A stretch of 64,000 nt of DNA from Testudinibacter aquarius (GCF_004342725.1 NZ_SMCP01000005.1:1-64000); one strand, 5' to 3'; shown: positions 16,815 through 26,763, counted from the first letter of the stretch. Notes: a model not told the origin generated them from the letters alone. A program made the numbers and translations.

Positions 16815-17435
16815 TCATTCAAACGGGATTACCGAACCGTTGCCGACTCGGATAACTTGTGGTGTATCTTCGGTCAAATCGACCACCGTGGTCGGTTTTT
16901 GCCCTAAATAACCGCCGTTAATAATTAAATCTACCTGTTTTTCCAGTTGATCACGAATCGCTTCCGGATCGTATTGGGTCTCGACTTCGCCCGGCAAAAT
17001 CAATGAACAGGATAAAATCGGTTCGCCTAACTCCGACAATAAACTCAAGGCGATTTTATTATCCGGCACGCGGATACCGATGGTTTTACGTTTTGATGTC
17101 ATCAAGCGACGTGGCACTTCTTTGGTTGCGCTCAAAATAAAAGTGTAATGCCCCGGCGTATTGTTTTTAATCAAGCGATACGCCACATTGCTGACGATCG
17201 AATAATTGGATAGCTCGGATAAATCACTACAAACCAGCGTAAAATTATGCCCTTCTGCTAACTGGCGGATCTCGACAATGCGATCCATTGCATGTTTTTC
17301 GCCGATCATACAACCTAGCGCATAGCCGGAATCGGTCGGATACACAATAACACCGCCACGGCGTAAAATTTCAACCGCTTGCTTGATCAATCTCGGCTGT
17401 GGATTATCGGGGTGGATATAAAAAAACTGACTCAT
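16815..17435 (-). CDS. yciO: Sua5/YrdC-family protein YciO
   Basis: A 206-residue YrdC-fold protein, the same length as E. coli YciO. The family relates to threonylcarbamoyl-AMP synthase for tRNA t6A, but YciO itself does not replace TsaC under normal conditions. Recognisable parts are GGVIVYPTDSGYALGC (residues 29-44) and KTIGIRVPDN. It is between rnm and rluB on the same strand, as in enterobacteria, where yciO and rluB neighbour rnm and trp genes. Role: RNA-binding, possibly translation-related; the exact function is unsettled. Confidence 0.92.
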   Translation of the reverse strand: MSQFFYIHPDNPQPRLIKQAVEILRRGGVIVYPTDSGYALGCMIGEKHAMDRIVEIRQLAEGHNFTLVCSDLSELSNYSIVSNVAYRLIKNNTPGHYTFILSATKEVPRRLMTSKRKTIGIRVPDNKIALSLLSELGEPILSCSLILPGEVETQYDPEAIRDQLEKQVDLIINGGYLGQKPTTVVDLTEDTPQVIRVGNGSVIPFE

Positions 17436-17541
17436 CGACTTCTCTCTATCTTATGCCTAACGGCAATTTCTTGGCGGATTATACGCTATATAACTAAAAA
17501 TAATAAGTGGTTTTCCGTTTTGAACAGCAGCAATAGTGACA

Positions 17542-18420
17542 CTAAACCGCACTTTGCATGAAAAGCAACGCAAAATCAGGCGCTTGCCAAACGGGCTTGG
17601 CAATTGTCGGCAACCAGAGATTTTTGCCCAATTCAATCCAACCACACGGATAGTGAAAATCCGATCCTGCTGATGCCAACAGCCCCAGTTCGTCCACCCA
17701 TTTTGCCAAATTGTGCCGTTGATCCGGCGATTGTCCGCTGTGCGCCACTTCCACCGCATCACCACCCCATTGTTGAAAATCGCTCAATAAACGCAACAAC
17801 CATTTGCGTGTCAATGGATAACGCAGCGGATGTGCGCAAACTGACACGCCACCGGCTTGATGAATCACACGATTCGCCGTTTCAATATCGCACCATTGTG
17901 CGCTCACATAGCCCGGTTTGCCTTGGCCGAGATAGCGCTTGAACGCTTGAGTCTCATTTTTGACCTGACCGATTTGCACTAAATAACGGGCGTAATGCGC
18001 GCGCGTGACCTCCCCGCCAGCAAGAGATTTAGCGCCGGCATAAGCCTGTTCAATACCGCACTTTTCCAATTTTGCACCGATTTCCTCTGCTCTTTTCTGA
18101 CGAAGTTCTGCCTGCTGTGCTAAAAGTGCGGTCATCGCCGGATGTTGGTGGTCAAAACCTAAGCCAACAATATGAATTCCACGATTTTGCCACAAGGTCG
18201 AAATTTCCACGCCGTTAATCAGTGTTATCTTATGCTGTTGTGCTGCAAGTCGAGCCTCATCTAAGCCGTCAACCGTGTCATGATCAGTCAATGCCAATAG
18301 TTGAATGCCATTCTCTGCAGCTCTGGCAACCACATCTGTCGGTGTCAACACACCGTCGGATCGGTTACTGTGACAATGCAAATCAATCGAACAGGGAGGG
18401 GTTAAATTTTCTGGCTGCAT
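17542..18420 (-). CDS. rnm: PHP-domain 5'-3' exoribonuclease RNase AM (YciV)
   Basis: A 292-residue PHP phosphoesterase (E. coli YciV is 293). Metal ligands are visible in DLHCHSNRSDG (H15, H17, D22), LTDHDTVDG, and toward the end DFHYPCG. In E. coli this enzyme removes 5' nucleotides from pre-5S/16S/23S rRNA and can hydrolyse pAp. It is the first gene of the rnm-yciO-rluB-cysB run; the gap to yciO is 106 bases. No tryptophan genes are adjacent, unlike in E. coli. Confidence 0.93.
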   Translation of the reverse strand: MQPENLTPPCSIDLHCHSNRSDGVLTPTDVVARAAENGIQLLALTDHDTVDGLDEARLAAQQHKITLINGVEISTLWQNRGIHIVGLGFDHQHPAMTALLAQQAELRQKRAEEIGAKLEKCGIEQAYAGAKSLAGGEVTRAHYARYLVQIGQVKNETQAFKRYLGQGKPGYVSAQWCDIETANRVIHQAGGVSVCAHPLRYPLTRKWLLRLLSDFQQWGGDAVEVAHSGQSPDQRHNLAKWVDELGLLASAGSDFHYPCGWIELGKNLWLPTIAKPVWQAPDFALLFMQSAV

Positions 18421-18487
18421 GATATTTTCTCATTATTTTTCTCAGTACCGATATGACAAAAAACGATTGCCGGCATGATAAGTTTAT

Positions 18488-18512
18488 AGGATCTGTTGTT
18501 CTTTATTTATAG
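18488..18512 (+). repeat. Diverged copy of the TAGGGTCTGTTG repeat end
   Basis: AGGATCTGTTGTTCTTTATTTATAG matches the element end at 45000-45023 at about 20 of 24 positions. It lies in the 118-base gap between zapC and rnm. No partner end was found, so it is a possible relic only. Confidence 0.35.
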
Positions 18513-18538
18513 ATTTAATGGTAGGTAACCGATTGAAG

Positions 18539-19102
18539 TTAAGCAGATTGTTGCTGAAAAATAGCCAGTGACGTCTCCAATGGTAAGACTTGCAAGCGGT
18601 TATTAAAGATTCGCAGCGGTTGCCCAAATTGTCGTTGCAGCCCCGCTAAATTCAACGCTGGGTCTAACAGCAAACAGTCAGCGACTTGCTCATCACAATT
18701 CAGTAACAGCAAGTTAATCGGCTGCCCGGTTTGTTTAACCACAGTTTGTACGATTGAGGGGATTGGTGTGCTGTTATCATCGAGCGCCAAAGCCGTCGCA
18801 GCAAACTCAAAAAACCAACTCTTTGCTTGGCTCGGCAATAAAAACTGACGAGCTCCCGTTGCGCTATAAGCGATAAACTCGTGCTGCTCCGGGTCAATCA
18901 GGTTGCTGTATTCCAACAGCTCAATCACTTGATTATAAAACAGAAAATCTTCTGCCTCACAATCATTACGACCCAATGCGCTATAATTTAGTACCTCGCA
19001 TTTTAAGGCAGTCGGTATTTTTCGTCGGGTCGTTTCCGAACAAAGCATCAGGTAATCCTGCACTTTGTCATACTCCCAATAAAAAAAACCATTCATTTGC
19101 AT
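18539..19102 (-). CDS. zapC: Cell division protein ZapC
   Basis: A 187-residue cytoplasmic protein (E. coli ZapC 180). Similarity is modest but ordered: W.YD...D.LML at the start, KSWFFEF in the middle, INLLLLNCDEQVADCLLL, then an end segment with AGLQRQFGQPLRIFNNRLQVLPL. ZapC binds FtsZ polymers and bundles them at the Z-ring. It is a single gene between rnm and folC. The C-terminus is shortened relative to the typical acidic tail. An unrelated function cannot be excluded. Confidence 0.75.
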   Translation of the reverse strand: MQMNGFFYWEYDKVQDYLMLCSETTRRKIPTALKCEVLNYSALGRNDCEAEDFLFYNQVIELLEYSNLIDPEQHEFIAYSATGARQFLLPSQAKSWFFEFAATALALDDNSTPIPSIVQTVVKQTGQPINLLLLNCDEQVADCLLLDPALNLAGLQRQFGQPLRIFNNRLQVLPLETSLAIFQQQSA

Positions 19103-19222
19103 TATTGCTACCGCCTAATTCACTGCTGCTTATTTAACTGTGGCTATATTCTATCGCTATCCTACCTGTTTTCTTTTTATACGGCTACTTTTTTATCCGC
19201 TTATTTATCCGCTTGTTGCCCG

Positions 19223-20575
19223 TCAAACCGCACTTTTCGGTTCCAGTAATACTAAAAATTCAGCTACAGTAAAAAACGAGCCAAAAATCAACAGCAATTC
19301 ATCTGCCTGCATATTGCACAGTGCTGTTTTGACCGCGGCGGTAACACTCGCTGAGGTGATTGCCGTTTGCCGTTGTTGCGGCGTCAACACCTCAGCGACC
19401 GCACTTTGCAACTGTTCAGCGCTCTGCCCACGATAACCGTTAAGATCAGCAAAGTACCACTGCTCAATAGCAGTCGCCAATGGCTCCACCACCTGCACGG
19501 CGTCTTTATCTTTTAACATTGCAAAAACCGTAGTAACTTTGCGTTTGTGTTGCGTATTCAGTTGTTGTAGTTTCTGCGCCAAATAACGTGCTGCATGCGG
19601 GTTGTGCCCGACATCCACAATCACCTGTGGCAAATCCGCTAGCGCAAGCTGCCATTGTTCTGCCAACGGTTGTAAGCGCTGGGCTGAAATCGTTTGAAAA
19701 CGCCCGCTTAATTCGACTTGCATCAAGGTGTTAACAATATTCTCGACACTGATTTGAAACGGCAAACAGCAACACACCGCTAATGCCGTTGCAGCATTGG
19801 CAAGCGGAATGTGCGGCATCGGCAACTGCTGCCAAAGTGCGGTCTGTTGTTTGTATCGTTGGCTTTGCCACTGCCATGTTTCACCCTGTTCACAGTATGA
19901 CCAATCTTTATCACGGCAAAACAGCTCACAACCCATTTCAGCCGCATATTGTACGACTGAATCAGGAAGATTGGCTTCGCCGATCACTGCCCTTTTTCCG
20001 GCTCGGAAAATTCCGGCTTTTTCATAACCGATTTTTTCGCGGTTATCGCCCAAATAATCCACATGGTCAATATCAATTGAGGTGATCACACTGATGTCGC
20101 TGTCAACAATATTGGTAGCATCCAAACGTCCGCCTAGCCCGACTTCCAAAATGACCACATCTAAAGCAGCTTGTTTGAATAGATATAGTGCCGATAAGGT
20201 GCTGAATTCAAAGTAACTCAACGATTCAGTTCGGCTTTGATCCAAAAAATAAAACGATGCGCTGTGTGCGGAATCCGGCAGTTCTTGATTCTGGATTCTA
20301 ACCCGCTCGTTATAGCGCAATAAGTGCGGTGAGGAATACACACCAACACGCAAACCTGCATTCAACAACAGCATTTCGAGCAGACGACAGGTTGTCCCTT
20401 TGCCATTGGTGCCGCCGACGGTGATCACAAACGGCGCCGGGCACAGCAAATCCAGCTGTTCGGCAACCCGTTTGACCCGTCCCAGCCCCATGTCAATCAC
20501 TTTGCTATGGCTCTGTTCAATATAACAAAGCCACTTCTCCAATGAAGAGGTGGCTTGTAGAGATGATTTCATCAT
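19223..20575 (-). CDS. folC: Bifunctional dihydrofolate/tetrahydrofolate synthase (folylpolyglutamate synthase)
   Basis: A 450-residue Mur-ligase-fold enzyme. The ATP-binding loop is GGTNGKGTT (54-62); EVGLGGRLDATNI and SIDIDHVDYLGDN carry Mg and folate contacts, and DVGHNPHAAR is the conserved C-domain motif. It adds glutamate to dihydropteroate and to tetrahydrofolate. It begins three bases after accD on the same strand, the classical accD-folC unit. The length is slightly above E. coli (422). An uptake signal lies inside the gene. Confidence 0.96.
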   Translation of the reverse strand: MMKSSLQATSSLEKWLCYIEQSHSKVIDMGLGRVKRVAEQLDLLCPAPFVITVGGTNGKGTTCRLLEMLLLNAGLRVGVYSSPHLLRYNERVRIQNQELPDSAHSASFYFLDQSRTESLSYFEFSTLSALYLFKQAALDVVILEVGLGGRLDATNIVDSDISVITSIDIDHVDYLGDNREKIGYEKAGIFRAGKRAVIGEANLPDSVVQYAAEMGCELFCRDKDWSYCEQGETWQWQSQRYKQQTALWQQLPMPHIPLANAATALAVCCCLPFQISVENIVNTLMQVELSGRFQTISAQRLQPLAEQWQLALADLPQVIVDVGHNPHAARYLAQKLQQLNTQHKRKVTTVFAMLKDKDAVQVVEPLATAIEQWYFADLNGYRGQSAEQLQSAVAEVLTPQQRQTAITSASVTAAVKTALCNMQADELLLIFGSFFTVAEFLVLLEPKSAV

Positions 20576-20578
20576 GGA

Positions 20579-21490
20579 TTAATTTTGCGTTTCGGTTGGC
20601 ACGTCCTGCTCCACCAATTCCGCTTCTTTGAACGGTGAAGGCTGGCCACAGAGTTTAGATAAAATACTGGCGAGCGTGTTGCGCATCTCCAAACGGTTGA
20701 CAATCATGTCGATCGCCCCTTTTTCGATCAAAAACTCACTGCGCTGGAAACCTTCCGGCAATTTTTCGCGCACAGTCTGCTCAATCACTCGTGGACCGGC
20801 AAAACCGATCAGCGCTTTCGGCTCAGCAATATTGATGTCGCCCAGCATCGCAAAACTGGCGGAAACCCCACCCATGGTTGGATCAGTCAACACTGAAATA
20901 TACGGCACACCCGCTTCTTTCATCTTCGCCAACACCGCACTGGTTTTTGCCATCTGCATTAGGGAGAACAGCGCTTCCTGCATCCGCGCGCCGCCACTGG
21001 CAGAAAAACAGATTAACGGCCAGCCGTTAGCCAAAGCAGTTTCCGCCGCTTTGACAAATTTGCCGCCGACTACGGAGCCCATTGACCCGCCCATAAAATT
21101 AAAGTTAAAGGCCGCAACCACCACCGGCAAATCATAGATTTTACCTTGCATCACAATTAACGCATCTTTTTCGCCGGTCTGTTTTTGCGCAGCACTAATC
21201 CGATCTTTATAGCGTTTTAAATCCTTGAATTTCAAGATATCTTCCGGCTCAATTTCTGCCGCCAATTCTTGAGCACTGTTTTCATCCAATAATTGCAGTA
21301 AACGCGTTCTCGGATCAATTCGCATATGATGACCGCACTTTGGACAAACTTCCAAATTGCGAACCACTTCATCACGATATAAAACTTGCTCACAAGAAGT
21401 ACATTTAGTCCAAATTCCTTCCGGAACATTGGCTTTCTGGCTACTGCTGTTTACTGAAGTTTTACTAAAAATTCTTTCAATCCAACTCAT
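20579..21490 (-). CDS. accD: Acetyl-CoA carboxylase carboxyltransferase subunit beta
   Basis: A 303-residue protein (E. coli 304). The N-terminal zinc ribbon is visible as C30-x2-C33 and C49-x2-C52, and the crotonase-like core includes the conserved [20 protein letters not shown] and [11 protein letters not shown]. With AccA it transfers carboxyl from carboxybiotin to acetyl-CoA, the first committed step of fatty-acid synthesis. Expression is probably coupled to folC, three bases downstream. The C-terminus after LCGQPSPF is variable. Confidence 0.97.
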   Translation of the reverse strand: MSWIERIFSKTSVNSSSQKANVPEGIWTKCTSCEQVLYRDEVVRNLEVCPKCGHHMRIDPRTRLLQLLDENSAQELAAEIEPEDILKFKDLKRYKDRISAAQKQTGEKDALIVMQGKIYDLPVVVAAFNFNFMGGSMGSVVGGKFVKAAETALANGWPLICFSASGGARMQEALFSLMQMAKTSAVLAKMKEAGVPYISVLTDPTMGGVSASFAMLGDINIAEPKALIGFAGPRVIEQTVREKLPEGFQRSEFLIEKGAIDMIVNRLEMRNTLASILSKLCGQPSPFKEAELVEQDVPTETQN

Positions 21491-21586
21491 TTGTTAACCT
21501 TTAATAATGATTTATCGGAGGGTTCAATGCGAGGTATTACACCACATTTATCACTTTTTTTATACATTTTTCCAAATTTAACCACA

Positions 21587-22372
21587 TCAGTCCGCTAAAA
21601 AAAGCGGTCCGAGCGACGTTTGCGGCAGTGCAAAGCGTGGCGGATAAATCGCCTGCACCAAATACAAGCCTTCGGCTTTCGCTGTTGCCGCCGCTAAAGT
21701 GCGGTCTTTTTGTTGCTGCAACCAAGCAATCCATTCTGGCGGTTGATTGCCGTTGCCAACCTCGATCAAGCTGCCGACAATATTTCTAACCATATGATGC
21801 ACAAACGCATTCGCTTGAATATCCACCATCACAAATTGCCCTAGGCGACTGACATTCAAATGCTGCACATGACGCCACGGTGAATGCGACTGGCATTGCG
21901 CTGCGCGGAATGAACTGAAGTCTAATTCACCCAATAATGCCTGTCCGGCTTGGTGCATTTTTTGCTCATCCAGCGGTTGGTGATAGTGAGTTAAGCCGTT
22001 GGCTAAAATTGCCGGGCGCAACACATTGTTATAAATCAGATAACGATAGCGACGCGCCGTCGCACTAAAACGGGCATGAAAATCGTCATCAACCGGGGTT
22101 GCCCACTTGACTTTCACATCATCCGGCAAATTAGCATTCACGCCCAGTGTCCAAGCCTGCGGCTGGCGAATGGCAGTGGTTTCAAAATGTACCACCTGAC
22201 CCGTGGCATGCACCCCGGAATCTGTCCTACCGGCGCAAAAAACCGAAACCAAATGGGCGGCAACTTGACTCAGCGCCGTTTCCAATGTTTGTTGCACGCT
22301 TTTAACTGCTTGTTGGCGTTGCCAACCGAAATAGCGACTGCCGTCATATTCAATCCCCAATGCAATTTTCAT
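21587..22372 (-). CDS. truA: tRNA pseudouridine(38-40) synthase TruA
   Basis: A 261-residue TruA. Catalytic D51 sits in [14 protein letters not shown], and the C-terminal [13 protein letters not shown] motif is conserved. It modifies positions 38-40 of the tRNA anticodon arm. The frame is open to 22435, but the family begins [11 protein letters not shown], so the ATG at 22372 is chosen. Its start is 102 bases from the stop of the upstream rplY, with a strong hairpin terminator between them. It is followed at a distance by accD, as in enterobacteria. Confidence 0.96.
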   Translation of the reverse strand: MKIALGIEYDGSRYFGWQRQQAVKSVQQTLETALSQVAAHLVSVFCAGRTDSGVHATGQVVHFETTAIRQPQAWTLGVNANLPDDVKVKWATPVDDDFHARFSATARRYRYLIYNNVLRPAILANGLTHYHQPLDEQKMHQAGQALLGELDFSSFRAAQCQSHSPWRHVQHLNVSRLGQFVMVDIQANAFVHHMVRNIVGSLIEVGNGNQPPEWIAWLQQQKDRTLAAATAKAEGLYLVQAIYPPRFALPQTSLGPLFLAD

Positions 22373-22420
22373 GTTTGCCTCGCCATTCTTTGACTGCCAT
22401 TTTTGCCTGTTTAGATATGA

Positions 22421-22456
22421 AAAAACACCAAACAATCCAAGATTGCTGGTGTTTTT
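22421..22456. terminator. Bidirectional terminator downstream of rplY
   Basis: AAAAACACCA (22421-22430) pairs with TGGTGTTTTT (22447-22456), extended by an inner CAATC/GATTG stem. It lies 18 bases after the rplY stop and has a T-tract on the minus strand. Confidence 0.85.
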
Positions 22457-22474
22457 CAGATCACACGTTAAAAA

Positions 22475-22759
22475 TTATACGCGTTTGAAGTCCAAGTGTG
22501 CCAATTTCGGTTTGAACGGGTGACGTTGTACCGCTTGGATTTTCACTGCAACTTCTTTGCCTTCGATCACTAACGTGATGACATCACTGTAGAAATTATC
22601 GTGGGCTTGGGCGTTGTTTAATTCATCGTGGTTTAATGTGATAGAAACCGGCGCTTCGTTACCACCGTAAACGATCGCAGGAATTAAACCAGCATGACGC
22701 AGACGGCGGCTCGCACCCGTACCTTGCGCTTGACGAACTTCAGCATTAAATTTGTACAT
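22475..22759 (-). CDS. rplY: 50S ribosomal protein L25
   Basis: A 94-residue single-domain L25, as in E. coli (94), binding loop E of 5S rRNA. The N-terminus ([20 protein letters not shown]) and the conserved PAIVYGG are intact. It is a monocistronic gene with a good Shine-Dalgarno sequence (AAAGAGAAAG) and a terminator. Two small hairpins precede it in the leader, which could be autoregulatory. CTC-type longer L25 is excluded by length. Confidence 0.97.
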   Translation of the reverse strand: MYKFNAEVRQAQGTGASRRLRHAGLIPAIVYGGNEAPVSITLNHDELNNAQAHDNFYSDVITLVIEGKEVAVKIQAVQRHPFKPKLAHLDFKRV

Positions 22760-22780
22760 ATTAACTTTCTCTTTTGCTAT

Positions 22781-22832
22781 GAAACGCTATCACGTTTCTC
22801 AATATTAAGGATTGCAGGCGACCCAACAATCC
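22781..22832 (-). promoter_or_regulatory. rplY leader with two stem-loops
   Basis: On the minus strand the leader carries GGATTG/CAATCC (complement of 22809-22832) and then GAAACG/CGTTTC (complement of 22781-22798), the latter ending 21 bases before the rplY ATG. E. coli L25 is reported to repress its own mRNA through paired stem-loops; these two are candidates by position and number, not by sequence identity. The remaining gap (22833-23085) holds an uptake signal near 22915, a Fur-like box and the dedA leader. Confidence 0.35.
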
Positions 22833-22983
22833 CGACAAGTATGGCTTAAGCCGCTTGCAGCGAACTCAAGGGCGGTTATTCTAGTTAATTTTCTCTCACA
22901 ACGCAAATAAAAACCGCACTTTATCGCCTATTTTCTCTATTTGGGATCAACCACTCAAGTTTCTGTTGTCAATCTCTTTTTTA

Positions 22984-22998
22984 TGATGGTAATTATCA
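22984..22998. promoter_or_regulatory. Fur-box-like 15-mer upstream of dedA
   Basis: TGATGGTAATTATCA matches the 7-1-7 Fur core (TGATAAT-n-ATTATCA) at 12 of 14 informative positions. It is 88 bases upstream of the dedA GTG start. Iron control of this DedA gene is a weak inference. Confidence 0.35.
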
Positions 22999-23085
22999 CT
23001 AAAAAAAGGCACAATAACGTCGGTATGCAATGTTATTTCGATGAAAAACCTTCATCTTTTCGCTAACTAGAACAATGGATTAACC

Positions 23086-23700
23086 GTGCAATTTTTTATT
23101 GATTTCTTTACTAATTACGGCTATTTCGCCGTATTTTTCGTTTTGTTGTTGTGTGGAATGGGAGTGCCGATTCCGGAAGATATTACGCTGGTGTCCGGTG
23201 GGATTATTTCCGGCTTAGGCTATGCCAATCCGCATTGGATGGTGGTGGTTGGAATGATCGGCGTACTGTTCGGCGACTGTTTGATGTATATGTTGGGACG
23301 GTTTTACGGGGTAAAAATCCTGCGTTTTCGTCTGATCAAACGCTTTATCACCTTCAAACGGCTGAAAATGGTTAAAGATAAATTTGACCGCTACGGCAAT
23401 CGGCTGCTATTTTTTGCCCGTTTCCTACCCGGTTTGCGAACGCCGGTTTATATTATTTCCGGCGTCACTCGCCGTGTGGGTTTCATCCGTTTTTTACTGA
23501 TTGATTTCTTTGCAGCGATTATCTCAGTACCGTTTTGGGTTTATTTGGGGCATCACGGCGCAGAGAATATCGACTGGATTAAAGCTCAGATGCGTCATGG
23601 TCAAATGGGGATTTATCTCATTTTGGCAGCCGTTGTTATTTTTGTCGGTTTCACCTATTGGAAACGCAAACGTAAACAACGCGAAGAACAAAATTTATAA
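23086..23700 (+). CDS. DedA-family inner-membrane protein
   Basis: A 204-residue DedA/VTT-domain protein with about five hydrophobic segments and a basic C-terminus (WKRKRKQREEQNL). The functionally important acidic and basic residues of the family are present: E31/D32 in GVPIPEDITLVSGG and R112/R118 in FARFLPGLRTP. DedA proteins act as undecaprenyl-phosphate or phospholipid flippases and support the proton motive force. The start is GTG with ATTAACC upstream and a weak Shine-Dalgarno. Which E. coli paralogue it matches (YohD, YabI, YqjA) is not decided. Confidence 0.88.
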   Translation: MQFFIDFFTNYGYFAVFFVLLLCGMGVPIPEDITLVSGGIISGLGYANPHWMVVVGMIGVLFGDCLMYMLGRFYGVKILRFRLIKRFITFKRLKMVKDKFDRYGNRLLFFARFLPGLRTPVYIISGVTRRVGFIRFLLIDFFAAIISVPFWVYLGHHGAENIDWIKAQMRHGQMGIYLILAAVVIFVGFTYWKRKRKQREEQNL

Positions 23701-23736
23701 TTCAATTCAAAAAATAGCTGTATCTGTATCCAAACA

Positions 23737-23773
23737 AAAAGTGCGGTTGAAAATAAAATTCAACCGCACTTTT
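23737..23773. terminator. Bidirectional terminator built from two opposed uptake signals
   Basis: AAAAGTGCGGTTGAA (23737-23751) pairs perfectly with TTCAACCGCACTTTT (23759-23773); T-rich sequence follows on both strands. Each arm contains AAGTGCGGT. It separates the convergent dedA and slyB-like genes. Confidence 0.9.
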
Positions 23774-23801
23774 TTATTTTTAATTTACAATATGATTTCA
23801 A

Positions 23802-24263
23802 TTACAACGCAGAGACGTTCAAGGTTGAGCCGCCAACGATGCGAACTCGAGCGCCAGGCACTAGAGTTGAGTCATATTTCTGCACCACCACGATTTCTTT
23901 GCCGTCATCTTTGCGAATCACTAATTCCAACGAATCTACTTTACTGGCTTTTTGTTCTACCGTGCTGCCGAGAACAGCCCCGGCGACCGCGCCGACTGCG
24001 GTCGCAATCGCTTGCCCTGAACCACCACCGACGGTTGAGCCTAAAATACCACCGATTGCACCACCACCGACTGTACCGATTACACCTTGATTCGGTGCTT
24101 GAATATCGACCTGACGGCTGGAAACGATAGTGCCGTAGCTGATTGAACGCGCTTCTTTCGCTTGGTCACCGGTATAAACATTACCGCTATAAATATCTTT
24201 GTTGGCACAGCCGACTACAGCCAGTCCCATCATTGCCGTTAACGCTAACATCGATTTTTTCAT
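23802..24263 (-). CDS. slyB: SlyB/Pcp-family outer-membrane lipoprotein
   Basis: A 153-residue lipoprotein with signal peptide and lipobox cysteine C19 (VVGCANKD). The mature part has a glycine-rich, membrane-like segment (VGGGAIGGILGSTVGGGSG, glycine-zipper) and a C-terminal beta domain. This is the SlyB/PCP family; the Haemophilus homologue is the 15-kDa PAL-cross-reacting lipoprotein. In enterobacteria SlyB makes ring-shaped lipid-protein nanodomains that stabilise the outer membrane under PhoPQ stress. Monocistronic, with a uptake-signal terminator. Confidence 0.93.
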   Translation of the reverse strand: MKKSMLALTAMMGLAVVGCANKDIYSGNVYTGDQAKEARSISYGTIVSSRQVDIQAPNQGVIGTVGGGAIGGILGSTVGGGSGQAIATAVGAVAGAVLGSTVEQKASKVDSLELVIRKDDGKEIVVVQKYDSTLVPGARVRIVGGSTLNVSAL

Positions 24264-24295
24264 AAGTTTTTCCTTAAATTACATTGGAGTGATGA

Positions 24296-24889
24296 TCACC
24301 GTTCTTGCTTGACCACATCCCGGATATGGTAGGGGTGTAGCTTAATACAAGTACGGTTTTCTGTGTTGTTAGTAAATGTTATTGCCATTGAGAGGTTACA
24401 ACACTTCTCGCCGACGACTTTAGGTTCGCCGACTTTGACTGTTAAAAAGGGCTTTTCGTTCAAACAAAATTGCTTATTTAGACGTTCAAGCCACTCGCTT
24501 GGCGATTCTTTAGCCAAAAAAGGCACCACGACTTCGATATGTTCCCATCCTTGCTGTGGATAGATCTTATTTTTCGGCAGCGGCAATTCAATCACCGACA
24601 CTGATTGTTCGGCAAAAACCAGCGGTTGCGACAACGCCACTAAATAAATTGGTCGTCCGTTTACCTGATTATCACTCAGTAGTTGACCGCACTTTAGGAA
24701 TGACGCCAGCCAGAGTTCGCCCTGCTGCTGCGTATTCACCCGTACCGCCAGATGGTCAATCAACCAGGTTTGCCGCTCTAACCCAATCGCATCAGCTAAT
24801 TGTATAATATTTTGCTGAAAAATAGCCAGTGTACGACCAAGTGCGGTTTCCAGTTGCAACAGTGGATGGGCATTTGTTAAATTTGGCAT
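24296..24889 (-). CDS. yecM: YecM-like VOC-fold protein
   Basis: A 197-residue protein similar to E. coli YecM (188), a vicinal-oxygen-chelate fold protein of unknown activity. Features include DHLAVRVNTQQQGE, NGRPIYLVAL and a C-terminal KLHPYHIRDVV. In E. coli yecM also neighbours argS; here it is divergent from argS with 82 bases between, supporting the assignment. It carries an uptake signal near 24690. Its biochemical role is unknown. Confidence 0.85.
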   Translation of the reverse strand: MPNLTNAHPLLQLETALGRTLAIFQQNIIQLADAIGLERQTWLIDHLAVRVNTQQQGELWLASFLKCGQLLSDNQVNGRPIYLVALSQPLVFAEQSVSVIELPLPKNKIYPQQGWEHIEVVVPFLAKESPSEWLERLNKQFCLNEKPFLTVKVGEPKVVGEKCCNLSMAITFTNNTENRTCIKLHPYHIRDVVKQER

Positions 24890-24971
24890 TTTTAAAGACT
24901 CCGTCTTTCCTCAATCCCGATAAAACGGTATTATAGCGACCAATTTATTAATCTAAAAGGCTACAATTTCT

Positions 24972-26702
24972 GTGAATATTCAACACATTCTATCGCAAAA
25001 AATTAAACAGGCAATGATCGCTGCCGGTGCAGAACCACAATGCGATGCGCTCGTGCGTCAATCCGGCAAAGCGCAATTCGGTGATTATCAGGCAAACGGC
25101 GTTATGGCGGCTGCTAAAAAACGGGGAATAAATCCGCGCGAATTGGCACAAAAAACCATTGAAAATCTAGAATTAGGTGATTTATTGGAAAAAGCGGAAG
25201 TTGCCGGGCCGGGATTTATCAATCTATTTCTTAAAAATACCTGGTTAGCACAACAAAGCCAACAGTTGCTACAGCAGCAAACCCTGGTAGAAAAAGTCAC
25301 ACAACCACAAACTATCGTTGCCGACTATTCCGCGCCAAATGTCGCCAAACAGATGCACGTCGGACACTTGCGTTCGACCATTATCGGTGATGCGGTGGTG
25401 CGGGTTTTGCAATATTTAGGACATAATGTCATTCGTGCCAACCATGTCGGTGATTGGGGCACCCAGTTCGGAATGCTGATTGCTTATCTGGAAAAAATGG
25501 AAAATGAACATGCCGACGATTTGGCACTCAGCGATTTGGAAGCATTTTACCGTGCTGCCAAACAATGTTATGACAATGATGCCGAATTTGCTGAGAAGTC
25601 CCGTGCCTATGTGGTGAAGCTGCAAGGTGGCGATCACTATTGCCTGGCGATGTGGCGCAAATTGGTGGATATCACCATGCAGCAAAATCAACAAACCTAT
25701 GACCGTTTGAATGTCACCTTAAGCAATGACGATGTGATGGGCGAAAGTCTATACAATCCGATGCTGCCGGCGATTGTTGCCGATTTGAAAAATAAAGGTC
25801 TTGCGGTGGAAGATCAAAGTGCGGTCGTGGTCTTTTTGGATGAATTCAAAAACAAAGACGGCGAGCCAATGGGCGTAATTATCCAAAAAAGTGATGGCGG
25901 TTTTCTGTACACTACCACCGATATTGCAGCAGCAAAATATCGGCATGAAGTGCTGCATGCGGATCGTGCGCTGTATTTCACCGACAGCCGTCAAAGCCAG
26001 CATTTACAGCAAGCGTGGACGATTGTGCGCAAAGCCGGCTATATTCCCGACAGCATGTCACTGGAGCATTTCAATTTCGGCATGATGTTGGGCAAAGACA
26101 ACAAACCGTTTAAAACCCGCTCCGGTGATACCGTGAAACTGACCGATTTGTTAGACGAAGCGATTGAACGTGCGGAACAACTGATTAGCACCAAGAATCC
26201 AAGTCTCAGCGAACAAGAGTTGCAACAAGTGGTGGAGGCCGTAGCGATTGGTGCGGTCAAATATGCGGATCTCTCCAAAAATCGCACCACAGATTATGTG
26301 TTTGATTGGGATAATATGCTTAGTTTTGAAGGCAACACCGCACCTTATATGCAATATGCCTATACCCGCATTCATTCCATTTTCAGTCGCAGCCAAATCG
26401 ATAGTGCAACATTGCAGGGCACGATTTGCTTAAACGAAGAGAAAGAACGGGCGCTTGCGATTAAGTTGTTGCAGTTTGAAGAAGCGGTGCAAACAGTTGC
26501 AAGAGAAGGCACACCACATATACTCTGTGCTTATTTATATGAACTGGCGGGTATTTTTTCCGGTTTCTATGAGAGTTGCCCGATTTTGAATAGCGAAGAC
26601 GAGGCAATTAAAAACAGCCGTTTACAACTGGCTGCTTTAACCCAAAACACACTACGTCAAGGCTTAGATCTATTGGGCATTAAAACCGTTAGCAAAATGT
26701 AA
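24972..26702 (+). CDS. argS: Arginyl-tRNA synthetase
   Basis: A 576-residue class Ia synthetase (E. coli 577). The HIGH-type motif is HVGHLRS inside the [13 protein letters not shown] segment; the KMSKS equivalent is degenerate, as usual for ArgRS. The additional N-terminal domain ([13 protein letters not shown]) and the anticodon-binding C-domain ([17 protein letters not shown]) are intact. The start codon is GTG. A strong terminator follows. No regulatory T-box is expected or seen. Confidence 0.98.
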   Translation: MNIQHILSQKIKQAMIAAGAEPQCDALVRQSGKAQFGDYQANGVMAAAKKRGINPRELAQKTIENLELGDLLEKAEVAGPGFINLFLKNTWLAQQSQQLLQQQTLVEKVTQPQTIVADYSAPNVAKQMHVGHLRSTIIGDAVVRVLQYLGHNVIRANHVGDWGTQFGMLIAYLEKMENEHADDLALSDLEAFYRAAKQCYDNDAEFAEKSRAYVVKLQGGDHYCLAMWRKLVDITMQQNQQTYDRLNVTLSNDDVMGESLYNPMLPAIVADLKNKGLAVEDQSAVVVFLDEFKNKDGEPMGVIIQKSDGGFLYTTTDIAAAKYRHEVLHADRALYFTDSRQSQHLQQAWTIVRKAGYIPDSMSLEHFNFGMMLGKDNKPFKTRSGDTVKLTDLLDEAIERAEQLISTKNPSLSEQELQQVVEAVAIGAVKYADLSKNRTTDYVFDWDNMLSFEGNTAPYMQYAYTRIHSIFSRSQIDSATLQGTICLNEEKERALAIKLLQFEEAVQTVAREGTPHILCAYLYELAGIFSGFYESCPILNSEDEAIKNSRLQLAALTQNTLRQGLDLLGIKTVSKM

Positions 26703-26723
26703 TCTTAAGTATCATCAGACACT

Positions 26724-26763
26724 AAAAAAGTAGAAGATCAATACTGCTCTCTTCTACTTTTTT
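26724..26763. terminator. Bidirectional terminator after argS
   Basis: AAAAAAGTAGAAGA (26724-26737) and TCTTCTACTTTTTT (26750-26763) form a 14-base perfect stem with T-tracts on both strands, between convergent argS and yciH. Confidence 0.9.
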
